Shown: in pieces, positions 7,495 through 15,381 of the stretch
Position numbering within the stretch: position 1 is the first letter of the stretch
Layout of the letters: each line of letters opens with the position of its first letter
Assembly (NCBI GenBank): GCA_041747155.1
Contig: JBGTFQ010000006.1
Coordinates: forward strand, 1 to 29,967
Length of the DNA stretch: 29,967 nucleotides
Source of the DNA: JACDDK01 sp041747155
GTDB taxonomy: Bacteria; Actinomycetota; Rubrobacteria; Rubrobacterales; Rubrobacteraceae
Direction: 5' to 3'
Notes under the pieces: model-generated
Told to the model about the DNA's origin: nothing
Database searches by the model: none
Seen by the model: the letters and a program-made list of their open reading frames with translations, nothing else
Made by a program: the position numbers and the translations under genes

Positions 7495-9444
7495 CTACGC
7501 TCGATCCAAAAGCCAGACCGACTGATACGGAGACAGCTCGATCATATCCCCAGTCTCTATCCGGACGCGACGCTCGGAGATAGCGTCGTAGAGGTTGTAG
7601 ATCCCATGAGAACGCGCCAAATCCGCCCGAAACCTCTGCGCGTCCTCGGTGAAGTTGTGTGCCGCGACGAGCGTTCCTAGCGGGTGAGGCCGCGCGAAGG
7701 CGAAGACACGATTGCTGTGAGTGTCGAGTATCCACGTGGGGGTCGCGGCGTGCAGGTGTGGAGTCCGTTTGCGGGACGCGATAAGTCCGCTTAGTCCTTC
7801 GAAAACTCGGGCTTCGAGGGTGCCGGGTTTGTTGCGGCGGTCGGCTGTTTGCCAGTTCATCTTTGGGCGATGGAGCCAGCGGCTATCGGTGTTTTTGTCT
7901 GGTTCATCGAGATATGAGGGATCGTTGCGAAGGGCAAGTTCGTCGCCCATGAAGATCAAAGGTATTCCACCGTATCCCAGTATGAGAGCGTGACCCAGCA
8001 GGATGCGTTTTATTGCCAGCTCGATCAGAGTCTCATCTTCGACTTCCAGCGCGTATTCGAGGCCCGCAAGGCTCGCGGTGGTCCCGCTGATGCGGCGGTC
8101 GGCGGTGGCCGGGTTTAGCTGGTACACCTCGCCTCGGGCCTGGGAGCCGGAGAACTCTCCGGTGTAGTAGTCACTCAAAAACTCCCGGTGGGCGAAGCCA
8201 TCGAGGCCAGCGTCGGCGGCATCCTCGCCGGTTATCGCCCACCCTATATCGTCGTGGCCTCGGACGTAGAGACCCCAGGCGGTGTTGGCTGGCTTCTCGG
8301 GGAATTTGGCAAGAGTGCGGGTCATGAGCATGGTATCGCGGGTCGCTAGGGCAGACCAGAATTGGACCATCAGGCTGTTGTGGTAGGCGAGGTCGGATTC
8401 CTTGCCGTATCGGCTGTTGGTGCCGAGGTATTGGATCAGGTCATGCGGAGCCACAATCGCCTCGGCCTTATGCGCGACCGCCGGAGCCACGATCCGCGAA
8501 CAAGCCCGCAATGCCTGCAACAGATCGTGCGCCTCCGGCTGATTCTGGCAGTTCGTTCCGAGCCGCTTCCACAGGAAGGCCACGGCATCGAGGCGGAAGA
8601 CTTCGACACCCCGGTTAGCCAACGAGAGCAGCGAGTCGGTCATCTCAAGGAAGACGCGAGGTTCGGACCACGCGAGATCCCACTGGTAATCGTGGAACGT
8701 GGTCCAAACCCAGCGACCTAGCTCTTCGTCAAAAGTGAAGTTGCCCGGCGCGGTCTCCGGGAAGACCTCTGGAAGGTGTTTCTCGTATTGGTCCGGGATG
8801 GCGCGGTCGGGGAAGGTGTGAAACATCTTCAGGTATTCGGGGTCTCCGGTGCGGGCGCGTTTGGCCCATTCGTGCTCCTGGGCGCAGTGGTTCAGCACGA
8901 GATCCAAGCATACGCTCATGCCTTCGTTCCGCAATTCGGCGCACAACGCTTCCAGGTCGTCCATCGTTCCAAGATCTGGTTGGACGTTTCCGTAATCCAT
9001 CACCGCGTAGCCGCCGTCGTTCTGTCTGGGGCGAGTTTGGAGGAGCGGCATAAGGTGGAGGTAGCCCGCCCCGATATCTCGCAGGTAATCCAGGTGATCT
9101 CGCACGCCTTTGAGGTCTTTGGCGAACCGGTCCACGTAAAACACGTAGCCCACTAGGCGTTCGCTCTGAAACCACCCAGGGTCCAGGCCACGACGGAGAT
9201 CCAGCATTTTTAGTTCCTCGGGACGCGCTACGTAACTCCGTGCCAGAAGCAACACTAACTTCTCCAAAAATGGCTCGAAATCTTCCCGATCGTCGTAGGG
9301 TGGGGCGAGGCCGTCGTGGAGATCCTGCCAGAAACGGGCCAGTCGCAATTCGAAGATGTCCCGGTCGCGTCTCGGTAGCTCGGCGAGCGTTGCGCGGGAG
9401 GAATCTACGACTTTGTCAAAGGCGGTGCGGGCCGCTGGACTCAT
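7495..9444 (-). CDS. Amylosucrase (glycoside hydrolase family GH13, subfamily 4 type)
   Basis: A 649-residue GH13 enzyme. Amylosucrases use sucrose to build alpha-1,4-glucan and release fructose. The order of motifs fits: DLVLNHCAQEHEWA; the nucleophile Asp in EVFRLDAVAFLWK near residue 283; the acid/base Glu in HKAEAIVAPHD near 327; and HDDIGW near 396. These match the spacing of the Neisseria polysaccharea enzyme (Asp286, Glu328, Asp393, from memory). The helical N-terminal domain (about 90 residues) before the barrel and the GTNCQNQPEAHDLLQALR stretch also favour amylosucrase over trehalose synthase or plain alpha-amylase. No signal peptide is seen, so it should act in the cytoplasm. An AGAGGAG lies over 20 bases upstream of the ATG, too far to be a normal ribosome site. 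It converges with the flavoprotein gene (11-base gap). Confidence 0.87.
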   Translation of the reverse strand: MSPAARTAFDKVVDSSRATLAELPRRDRDIFELRLARFWQDLHDGLAPPYDDREDFEPFLEKLVLLLARSYVARPEELKMLDLRRGLDPGWFQSERLVGYVFYVDRFAKDLKGVRDHLDYLRDIGAGYLHLMPLLQTRPRQNDGGYAVMDYGNVQPDLGTMDDLEALCAELRNEGMSVCLDLVLNHCAQEHEWAKRARTGDPEYLKMFHTFPDRAIPDQYEKHLPEVFPETAPGNFTFDEELGRWVWTTFHDYQWDLAWSEPRVFLEMTDSLLSLANRGVEVFRLDAVAFLWKRLGTNCQNQPEAHDLLQALRACSRIVAPAVAHKAEAIVAPHDLIQYLGTNSRYGKESDLAYHNSLMVQFWSALATRDTMLMTRTLAKFPEKPANTAWGLYVRGHDDIGWAITGEDAADAGLDGFAHREFLSDYYTGEFSGSQARGEVYQLNPATADRRISGTTASLAGLEYALEVEDETLIELAIKRILLGHALILGYGGIPLIFMGDELALRNDPSYLDEPDKNTDSRWLHRPKMNWQTADRRNKPGTLEARVFEGLSGLIASRKRTPHLHAATPTWILDTHSNRVFAFARPHPLGTLVAAHNFTEDAQRFRADLARSHGIYNLYDAISERRVRIETGDMIELSPYQSVWLLDRA

Positions 9445-9482
9445 GTTTACGAAGTTTTGTACGGGGTCTCCTCTAGTTCGAT

Positions 9483-9511
9483 TTGCCCTTTACGGTGGAC
9501 TGTAGCAGAAT
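9483..9511 (+). promoter_or_regulatory. Putative purU promoter
   Basis: TTGCCC (9483-9488) and CAGAAT (9506-9511) are 17 bases apart. The -10 ends 9 bases before the GTG at 9521, which has no Shine-Dalgarno, so a leaderless or nearly leaderless mRNA is likely. The site lies in the 76-base gap shared with the divergent amylosucrase gene. Confidence 0.35.
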
Positions 9512-9520
9512 GCCCTCCTT

Positions 9521-10372
9521 GTGAGCTACAACGTGCGTTTAAACATAGCCTGTCCGGACAGCAAGGGTTTGATCTCCGCCGTCTCATCGTTCATCTCGAT
9601 GCACGACGGAAACATCTTGTCGTCGGATCAATGCGTGAGCGGATCGGGCCTCTTCTTTATGCGCCTCGAAATAGAGGGCGCGGGCTTCGGTCTGGAACGC
9701 GAGGAGTTTAATTCCGCCTTCGCGCCGCTCGCCCGTCGCCACGCCATGCAATGGACCGTGAGCCACACCGACGCGCCGAAGAGAATGGCGATACTCGTCT
9801 CCCGCTACGACCACTGCCTCATAGACCTCCTCTGGCGCTGGGATGCGGGGGAGCTAGACGCGGAGCTTCCACTCGTCATCTCCAACCACCCCGACCTGAG
9901 AGAACGAGTCGAGAGCTACGACATTCCCTTCCACCATCTGCCGGTCACAAAAGAGACCAAAGCCGAGCAGCAGACACAAGTCCTGGAGTTACTGAAACAC
10001 AACGAGATAGACGTAGTTGTGCTCGCGAGATACATGCAGATCCTCGGCCCGGAGTTTGTATCCGCCTACCCGCACCGCATCATAAACATCCACCATTCTT
10101 TCTTACCGGCTTTCGTCGGCGCGGACCCGTACCGGCGGGCTCACGAACGGGGCGTAAAGACCATCGGTGCGACCGCGCACTACGTGACCGAAGACCTTGA
10201 TGCCGGACCGATACTCCACCAAGACGTAGCTCACGTAACTCACCGCGACACCGTGGGAGATCTCGTGCGCCTGGGCCGCGAAGTAGAGCGTCGCGTCCTC
10301 GCCCGTGCCGTCCGCTGGCACCTGCAGGATCGCGTCCTGGTCGACGACAATCGCACCGTAGTCTTCGAGTAA
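9521..10372 (+). CDS. purU: Formyltetrahydrofolate deformylase
   Basis: A 283-residue enzyme that hydrolyses 10-formyl-tetrahydrofolate to formate and tetrahydrofolate, balancing one-carbon pools and feeding formate to purine synthesis. The N-terminal ~85 residues form an ACT domain (NIACPDSKGLISAVSSFI start). The formyltransferase domain follows (MAILVSRYDHCLIDLLWRW). Catalytic residues can be seen: Asn and His in IINIHHSFLPAF and Asp in TEDLDAGPI, the Asn-His-Asp set of the transformylase family. Length and domain order match PurU and distinguish it from PurN, which lacks the ACT domain. The start is GTG 9521 without a visible ribosome site. It diverges from the amylosucrase gene; no purine or glycine-cleavage gene is adjacent. 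Confidence 0.95.
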   Translation: MSYNVRLNIACPDSKGLISAVSSFISMHDGNILSSDQCVSGSGLFFMRLEIEGAGFGLEREEFNSAFAPLARRHAMQWTVSHTDAPKRMAILVSRYDHCLIDLLWRWDAGELDAELPLVISNHPDLRERVESYDIPFHHLPVTKETKAEQQTQVLELLKHNEIDVVVLARYMQILGPEFVSAYPHRIINIHHSFLPAFVGADPYRRAHERGVKTIGATAHYVTEDLDAGPILHQDVAHVTHRDTVGDLVRLGREVERRVLARAVRWHLQDRVLVDDNRTVVFE

Positions 10373-10387
10373 TTTTCCGCCGGTATC

Positions 10388-10498
10388 CTACCGGATCTCC
10401 GAAGACCTCTCCCCGAAAACACCGCCCAGGTATCCTCCGAGAAACGTCAGCCCGAGCGAAGCTCCGGCGGCAACCAAAATCGTGTCCAGAAAAAGCAC
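10388..10498 (-). CDS. Possible 36-residue membrane peptide, or remnant of one
   Basis: On the minus strand, downstream of the GST gene, a frame ending with TAG (10388-10390) reads ILVAAGASLGLTFLGGYLGG-type glycine-zipper sequence ending VFGERSSEIR. From GTG 10498 it gives 36 residues with one hydrophobic helix and a charged tail. The frame stays open further upstream into the GST gene in another phase. No ribosome site fits the GTG; a GGAGG about 25 bases upstream instead serves an ATG that stops after two codons. It may be a real small protein, a decayed gene, or chance. Confidence 0.22.
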   Translation of the reverse strand: MLFLDTILVAAGASLGLTFLGGYLGGVFGERSSEIR

Positions 10499-10551
10499 AT
10501 CACCGTCACCGTCAGACCATTGATACCTCCAGAACGCGGAGAGTAGGGAAA

Positions 10552-11181
10552 TTAGGTGGGTAGTGTGTAGGGGACCATGACGGTTTTCTGGTAAGCGGGC
10601 CTAGTTGTTAGGTGTTCGTGCCAGGCTTCGAGGGCGGGGAGGTTTGGGCGTTCGATGTCGATGTTGAGCCAGCGGTAGATCGTGGATCCAAGTGCGATGT
10701 CGCCCATCGTGAAGCTTTCGCCGGCGACGAATTCGTTGTGGGTGAGATGGTCGTCAAGAATGGCGAGGGTTTGGGCGGTGGCGTCGAGGGAGGTTTGGAT
10801 GGTTTTCGGGTCACGGTCCTGCGGCGGGACGCGGGTTAGGCCGAGGTAGCCGTTGCGAAAGGCGGGCCAGAGGGTGCCGAGTTGGAAGTCCATCCATTTG
10901 TCGGCGAGGGCGCGTTGGGGGGGGTCTTCGGGCCAGAGGGTTCCCGCGCCATGTCGGGCGGAGAGGTAGCGTACTATTGTGTTCGATTCCCAGAGGGTGA
11001 AGCTGTCGTCGGAGATAGCTGGCACCAGACCGTTCGGATTCATGGCCTGGAATTCAGGAGTTTCAGTGCCGCCAAAGTTGCCGCCGAGATCCACACGCTC
11101 GATGTCGAGGGTTAATTCTTCACAGCACCACAGCACCTTCTGGACGTTGAGCGAAGTTGTTCGTCCCCAGACCTTCAGCAT
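10552..11181 (-). CDS. Glutathione S-transferase-like protein
   Basis: A 209-residue protein with a thioredoxin-like N-terminal domain and an all-helical C-terminal domain. The N-terminus MLKVWGRTTSLNVQKVLW is typical of the GST fold, with Ser/Thr near residues 8-10 as candidate thiol-activating residues. NPNGLVPAI supplies the cis-Pro and ESNTIVRYL the usual glutathione gamma-Glu contact. The C-terminal FTMGDIALGSTIYRW holds the N-capping box and conserved Asp. ATG 11181 follows GGGAGG at a 6-base gap. Actinobacteria mostly make mycothiol rather than glutathione, so the natural thiol is uncertain. The gene may have been acquired from a proteobacterium. Confidence 0.88.
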   Translation of the reverse strand: MLKVWGRTTSLNVQKVLWCCEELTLDIERVDLGGNFGGTETPEFQAMNPNGLVPAISDDSFTLWESNTIVRYLSARHGAGTLWPEDPPQRALADKWMDFQLGTLWPAFRNGYLGLTRVPPQDRDPKTIQTSLDATAQTLAILDDHLTHNEFVAGESFTMGDIALGSTIYRWLNIDIERPNLPALEAWHEHLTTRPAYQKTVMVPYTLPT

Positions 11182-11322
11182 ATCTTGCCTCCCTGCTCTC
11201 GAATTCCATCGTTCATTCTATGGTCTCTGCGGACTCGGCGCATGTGGATAGTATGGATAAATTTCCTACGAGCGGGTAGGCTAAGCACTTATGTCTGATT
11301 CGATAATTGGGAGGTTGGCTGC

Positions 11323-12630
11323 TTGAGCACGCCGCGAGGTTACAGGAGAAGGAATCATGCGGTACGTGTCTTGGGAGCGTTGGTCGCTCTGGTGATACTT
11401 TTGATCTTGGTTCTACTAATAGTGCAAGGGTGTTCAAGCCAATCCGAGGACACGTCGGGCGGTGAAGCTACCGAGTCTGCAGATTCCACTAATGGAGGCA
11501 TGGAAGATACGTCGGGTGGTAGAGACAAGACTAGCTCCGATAATAGCGGTTCAAGTAGCGGCAACGACGAAACGAAAGAGAAGAAGCCCGCGAAGCCTTA
11601 CGCTGCACTGAAGCCGCCCGACGGAGCCAAGCCTCTAGATGAACGTTTCGAGAGTGACTCGGGGGATCTCCTCGCGATGCAAAAGCAGATACCAGTCGAG
11701 GCCGCCGAAGAGCAATACGCGAGTGAGACCGGCGGCGAGACTACAGGGGGCGAAACCACGGGCGGCGAGACAACTGGCGGCTCTATGGAAGACGAAAAGA
11801 AGAGTTTGCGATCGGTGCCGCTCGGCCAGACTTTGCTCTCGGACACCGAGGATCTTTCGGATGGTCCGCTCAAGAACAACCGGCTCGTCGCGTACTACGG
11901 GCATCCTTATGTAGCCGAGATGGGGATTCTCGGGGAGTATGATCCCGATGAGATGATGGCGAAGCTCAAGGAGCAAGCCGCCGTGTACTCTAAGCTAGAC
12001 CCCGAACGTCCAGCCATCCCGACCATTGAGTTCATAGCCTCCGTCGCACAGCGCGACCCCGGTGAGGACGGACTCTACGTAACCCAAACTCCCAAAGAGG
12101 AGATAGACAAATACCTCGAACTAGCCAAAAAGAACGACGCGCTCCTCATTCTCGACGTGCAGCTGGGCCGAGCCACGGTGATGCAAGAAGTCGAGATTCT
12201 GGCCGAATATCTCAAAGAACCAAACGTTCATCTCGCCATAGACACCGAGTACTCCATCGACGAAGGTGAGGTACCGGGGCAGGATCTCGGAGAAGTAGAC
12301 GGACCCGAAATCCAAGAAGCCGTCGAATACCTGGATAAGCTCGTCGAGGAGGAGAACATCCCCGATAAAATCCTCATGGTCCACCAGTTCGAGGCCGAGA
12401 TCGTAACGAATAAACCCAGCATCCAGCCAACTGATAACGTCGAGGTCATCCTGCACGCGGACGGCTTCGGGGGACCGGACGCCAAAGCCGTCAAGTACGA
12501 ATTCCTCGTCGGTCAGGAGCCGATCCAGTACGGTGGCTTCAAAGTCTTCTACAAACAAGATACGCCCGTACTGGAGCCAAAGGACGTTCTGCAGCTAGAC
12601 CCGGCTCCCGCCATAGTGACGTATCAGTAG
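11323..12630 (+). CDS. Membrane-anchored or lipoprotein-like protein with repeat linker and unknown globular domain
   Basis: A 435-residue exported protein of unknown function. Residues 1-15 are basic, 16-34 form one hydrophobic helix, and VQGC ending at Cys37 resembles a lipobox, so it may be a lipoprotein or a signal-anchored protein. Residues ~38-165 are low-complexity, rich in Ser, Thr, Gly, Glu and Lys, and include tandem GGETT repeats. The C-terminal ~250 residues look folded and lie outside the cell. Segments such as RLVAYYGHPYVAEMGILGEY, ALLILDVQLGRATV, HLAIDTEYSID and KILMVHQFEAEIV look like successive strands of a TIM-barrel-type fold, possibly glycoside-hydrolase-like with acidic residues at strand ends. 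This is inference. TTG 11323 has GGGAGG (11309-11314) 8 bases upstream. It converges with the gene at 12640. Confidence 0.83.
   Translation: MSTPRGYRRRNHAVRVLGALVALVILLILVLLIVQGCSSQSEDTSGGEATESADSTNGGMEDTSGGRDKTSSDNSGSSSGNDETKEKKPAKPYAALKPPDGAKPLDERFESDSGDLLAMQKQIPVEAAEEQYASETGGETTGGETTGGETTGGSMEDEKKSLRSVPLGQTLLSDTEDLSDGPLKNNRLVAYYGHPYVAEMGILGEYDPDEMMAKLKEQAAVYSKLDPERPAIPTIEFIASVAQRDPGEDGLYVTQTPKEEIDKYLELAKKNDALLILDVQLGRATVMQEVEILAEYLKEPNVHLAIDTEYSIDEGEVPGQDLGEVDGPEIQEAVEYLDKLVEEENIPDKILMVHQFEAEIVTNKPSIQPTDNVEVILHADGFGGPDAKAVKYEFLVGQEPIQYGGFKVFYKQDTPVLEPKDVLQLDPAPAIVTYQ
11725..11781 (+). repeat. In-frame tandem repeat coding for GGETT units
   Basis: Four near-copies of a 12-15-base unit encode ETGG, then ETTGG three times. 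Codons for the same residues differ between units (for example act aca, acc acg, aca act), so selection on the protein rather than recent slippage seems to keep it. It lies in the linker of the anchored protein. Confidence 0.8.
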
Positions 12631-12631
12631 C

Positions 12632-12658
12632 CGTTCGCTCTAAAGCTGTTTACGAACG
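12632..12658. terminator. Convergent hairpin terminator candidate
   Basis: CGTTCG (12632-12637) pairs with CGAACG (12653-12658). Inside, TAAA (12641-12644) pairs with TTTA (12649-12652) around a GCTG loop, leaving a 3-base bulge. It lies just past the stop of the + strand gene and contains the stop of the minus-strand gene at 12640, so it may serve both. Confidence 0.4.
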
Positions 12659-13359
12659 CCGGGCTCTTTCTCCAGAGGTCCGACTTGATCCCCTATATCC
12701 CCCTGGATAGCGTCGAGTGCTTCGCCACGCCGCCCGAAAGGCAGTACTGTCTGGTGCTTCAAGTCTTCGAGCACGAGTGCTAGTCCGCCGTAGAACGCGA
12801 ACAAAACGACGACGACCCCGAAAATTCCGGAGACGAACTCCAGCGCCGTTAAGCTCGTCAACTGGTACAGGCCGTCGAGGCCGAAACGTACCGCAGCTAA
12901 CAGGATAATCGCCGAGATCAAAGGCTTCCCACCCACCCCTGAAACACCCAACAGCACCAAAGAGAACATCAAGATGAGCTGAAAAAGACCGAGCGTGACG
13001 GTAGTAGAGCCCGGCGGCAGCGTATAACTCGTCACGGCAGTCGTCAACCAGGAAGCCGCGAACAAGCCCAAAGCCGTTGCTCCCAGTGTCTCGCGGGCTA
13101 GGAGCGCGAAGACCGCCGCCAGAGCTTGCAAGGGAAAGACGAAGAGCCCGATCACCAACGCCACTACTTGAGTTTCATCTTGCGGTATGAGACCGAGTTG
13201 CTGCCCGCTCAACAGAAACGACCCGATGCCGAAAGCGAAGAACGCCAGCGGTAACGGGGTCGCCAGAGGGCGCAAAACTATCCGGGTGATCTCCCCGGCT
13301 TCCAATCGCCGCTCTTCGCCGGACGAATTGGTTCTGTCTTGCTCGATATTTTGGCTCAA
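12640..13359 (-). CDS. YaaH/SatP (GPR1/FUN34)-like membrane protein
   Basis: A 239-residue integral membrane protein with about six hydrophobic helices between residues ~32 and ~205. Members of the acetate-uptake family carry an N-P-[AV]-P-type motif before the first helix, then a Gly/Phe-rich helix; here PLATPLPLAFFAFGIGSFLL is close. IGLFVFPLQALAAVFALLARETLGATALGLF continues the resemblance to the family's second and third helices. The C-terminal ~35 residues are charged and cytoplasmic-looking. If correct, it would move acetate, succinate or similar small acids, but the match is loose and the substrate is unknown. TTG 13359 has GGAG four bases upstream. It diverges from hisZ. Confidence 0.72.
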   Translation of the reverse strand: MSQNIEQDRTNSSGEERRLEAGEITRIVLRPLATPLPLAFFAFGIGSFLLSGQQLGLIPQDETQVVALVIGLFVFPLQALAAVFALLARETLGATALGLFAASWLTTAVTSYTLPPGSTTVTLGLFQLILMFSLVLLGVSGVGGKPLISAIILLAAVRFGLDGLYQLTSLTALEFVSGIFGVVVVLFAFYGGLALVLEDLKHQTVLPFGRRGEALDAIQGDIGDQVGPLEKEPGVRKQL

Positions 13360-13462
13360 GGAACTCCGATCCTGTCATGGACAATGGCAATACTATGCTG
13401 CAATACGCGCCTCGCCGTAGTAAGAAGCCGCACCAAAAACCCCAACACTAGCCACTTCCATA

Positions 13463-13478
13463 CTATCGGTTAAGATAG
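13463..13478. promoter_or_regulatory. Inverted repeat and -10-like site before hisZ
   Basis: CTATC (13463-13467) and GATAG (13474-13478) form a perfect 5-bp inverted repeat. The right arm overlaps a -10-like TAAGAT (13471-13476) that ends 10 bases before the hisZ ATG. No Shine-Dalgarno or clear -35 is seen. It could be where the his operon is controlled. Confidence 0.3.
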
Positions 13479-13486
13479 CGGACTGT

Positions 13487-14734
13487 ATGCAGCCCAGGAC
13501 GCACAGAAAATTCTCCACGACTCCCGGCACGCGCGACGTGTTGCCGCCGGAGTCCACGCGCCTGCGAGAAGTGGAGTCCAGGGTGCGGGATCGCTTCCGC
13601 GCCTTCGGTTTTCGAGAGGTCGTAACCCCCGCGCTAGAGTACTCCGAGGTGATCGAAGAGCCGGGTCTGCGTGATGCGTCGTTCAAACTCTTTGATGCGG
13701 ACAACCAGATGCTTCTATTGCGCCCGGAGATGACCACCCCGATGGCTCGTGTCGTTTCTCAACGTCTGACGGACAGTCCGCCGCCGCACAAGCTCTCGTA
13801 CTTTTTGCCCGCTTATCGTCGCGCCAGCGTCGGACGTGGACAGAGCGCGGAGATCCATCAGGCTGGGGTCGAGGTGATCGGGGACCCAAGCCCCCGCGAA
13901 GACGCGGCCACCATCGCCTTGCTCGTGGACGTTCTTCAGGAGCTTGGCCTGCGGGCTCCGTCGGACTTCGCCGTGGCGCTTGGGCAACCCGCGATCTACC
14001 GGGGACACCTCGCCCACACTTCCCCGGAAGCCGCCCCCAAACTACTCGCCGCCCTCGCCGCTAAAGACCTCGTCCGAGCAGATGCCATAGCCGAAGAACT
14101 GCCCCCGGAAGCCGCCGCCGGAGCGCGTAGCATCCCGCGCCTCATAGGCTCGGCCCGCGACGGCGTAGTCCTGGAGGAAGCCGCGAGACTAGCCCAGGGC
14201 GACGAAGCCGCCGCCGCCCTCGACAACCTGCGCGAAGTCCTGCGCCACCTCGAAGCTCACGGTTGCCTGGACGCGGTCATTCTCGACCTCGGCCTCACCG
14301 GACGCCACGACTACTACACGGGAGCCGTCTACGAGGTCTACGCCGCCGGTCTCGGCTTCACCGTCGCGAACGGGGGTCGCTACGATAATCTGCTCTCGCG
14401 CTTCGGTCGTGCCATGCCCGCTACCGGATTCGCGATCTACCTCGAACGCTTGCTCTCCGTCCTGTCGGATACGGAGACCGAGCCGCTCGTCGTGCTCGTC
14501 GGCGGCGATATTGAGGGAGTATCGGCAGCAGCGCGGTTGCGAAAATTTGGGGTTCCAGTTTTGCACGTTGCGGAAGACTTGATGCCGGAGGCGGCGGTTG
14601 GATACGCGAACGGTGTGGGCGCTGCGTGGGTCTGCTATCCGGCGGAGGATGTGCTGAAGCTCTCTGCGGCGGCGGTAGGCGGGGAGTTCGAGTCGTTGGG
14701 TTTCGAGGCCGTAGCTGAGAAGGTGTTGTCGTGA
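13487..14734 (+). CDS. hisZ: ATP phosphoribosyltransferase regulatory subunit
   Basis: A 415-residue paralogue of histidyl-tRNA synthetase that pairs with short HisG to make the allosterically controlled first enzyme of histidine synthesis. The class II synthetase-like core is clear: TTPGTRDVLPPES, a motif 2-like stretch from LSYFLPAYRRAS to HQAGVEVIG, YYTGAVYEVYAAGLG and GGRYDNLLSRFG. HisZ rather than HisS is favoured because the gene is joined to a short hisG that needs HisZ, and the histidine-A stretch of true HisS is altered (GLTGRHDYYTG). Gene order (hisZ-hisG-hisD) supports the call. The stop overlaps the hisG GTG by 4 bases, so translation is coupled. The ATG has no Shine-Dalgarno. Confidence 0.9.
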   Translation: MQPRTHRKFSTTPGTRDVLPPESTRLREVESRVRDRFRAFGFREVVTPALEYSEVIEEPGLRDASFKLFDADNQMLLLRPEMTTPMARVVSQRLTDSPPPHKLSYFLPAYRRASVGRGQSAEIHQAGVEVIGDPSPREDAATIALLVDVLQELGLRAPSDFAVALGQPAIYRGHLAHTSPEAAPKLLAALAAKDLVRADAIAEELPPEAAAGARSIPRLIGSARDGVVLEEAARLAQGDEAAAALDNLREVLRHLEAHGCLDAVILDLGLTGRHDYYTGAVYEVYAAGLGFTVANGGRYDNLLSRFGRAMPATGFAIYLERLLSVLSDTETEPLVVLVGGDIEGVSAAARLRKFGVPVLHVAEDLMPEAAVGYANGVGAAWVCYPAEDVLKLSAAAVGGEFESLGFEAVAEKVLS

Positions 14735-15381
14735 GCGACGGGTTGAGGGTCGCGGTGCCTAAAGGTGCGATCATGGAGGACGCGCTCCGGGCGTTGGAGG
14801 TCGCTGGTCTTCCGGCGGCGGTTGCCCGCGAAGACGGGCGAAAGCTTATCTACAAGAGCGACGGCGCGGAGTTCATAATAAGTCGCCCGTCCGACGTGCC
14901 GGTCTTTGTTGAGTACGGCGCGGCGGATATTGGAATTGTTGGCAAGGATATTCTCGATGAACAGTCGCCAAACGTGGTCGAGCTGCGGGATCTCGGTGCA
15001 GGCGAATGCCGCATGATCCTGGCCGCCCCAGCCGCCACTGCCGAAGAAGTACGCCGCTCTATCCGGGGCGCGGAGGTCGTGCGGGTGGCGAGCAAGTTCC
15101 CTAACACCGCTCGCCGGTACTTCGAGGGGATGGGCCGCCAGGCTGAAGTCATAGAGCTGCACGGCTCTCTGGAGGTCGCGCCGCTCGTGGGACTGGCCGA
15201 ATGCATAGTAGACCTCACCGCCACCGGCAACACCCTGCGCGAGAACGACCTCGTAATCCTCGACGACATAGCTCCGTCAACAGCCCGCTTAATAGCCAAT
15301 CGCGGCTCTTACCGGCTGCGCCACAAAGAAATATCCGGCCTTTTGCAAGCCCTGCAATCGAACGGAGCACCCATTGTCTAA
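14731..15381 (+). CDS. hisG: ATP phosphoribosyltransferase, short form catalytic subunit
   Basis: Catalyses the first step of histidine synthesis, joining ATP and PRPP to phosphoribosyl-ATP. At 216 residues it is the short form, which lacks the C-terminal regulatory domain of long HisG and needs HisZ. RVAVPKGAIMEDALRALE at the start, YGAADIGIVGKDIL, KFPNTARRYFEG, the HGSLEVAPLVGLAE stretch and the PRPP-binding IVDLTATGNTLRENDL are all typical. GTG 14731 overlaps the hisZ stop as GTGA. Its own 3' end overlaps the hisD start by 8 bases, so hisZ, hisG and hisD form one tightly coupled unit. Confidence 0.97.
   Translation: MSDGLRVAVPKGAIMEDALRALEVAGLPAAVAREDGRKLIYKSDGAEFIISRPSDVPVFVEYGAADIGIVGKDILDEQSPNVVELRDLGAGECRMILAAPAATAEEVRRSIRGAEVVRVASKFPNTARRYFEGMGRQAEVIELHGSLEVAPLVGLAECIVDLTATGNTLRENDLVILDDIAPSTARLIANRGSYRLRHKEISGLLQALQSNGAPIV

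Noticed and set aside
8776..9156. Plus-strand frame with hydrophobic content opposite the amylosucrase gene
   Set aside because: Lies over the conserved GH13 barrel coding sequence; no ribosome site and no recognisable domain.
11725..11781. CRISPR-like or mobile repeat
   Set aside because: Units are 12-15 bases, contiguous, in frame and vary at synonymous positions; this is a protein linker repeat.
13487..14734. Histidyl-tRNA synthetase (hisS)
   Set aside because: It is joined to a short hisG that needs HisZ, and the histidine-A region is altered; HisZ fits better.
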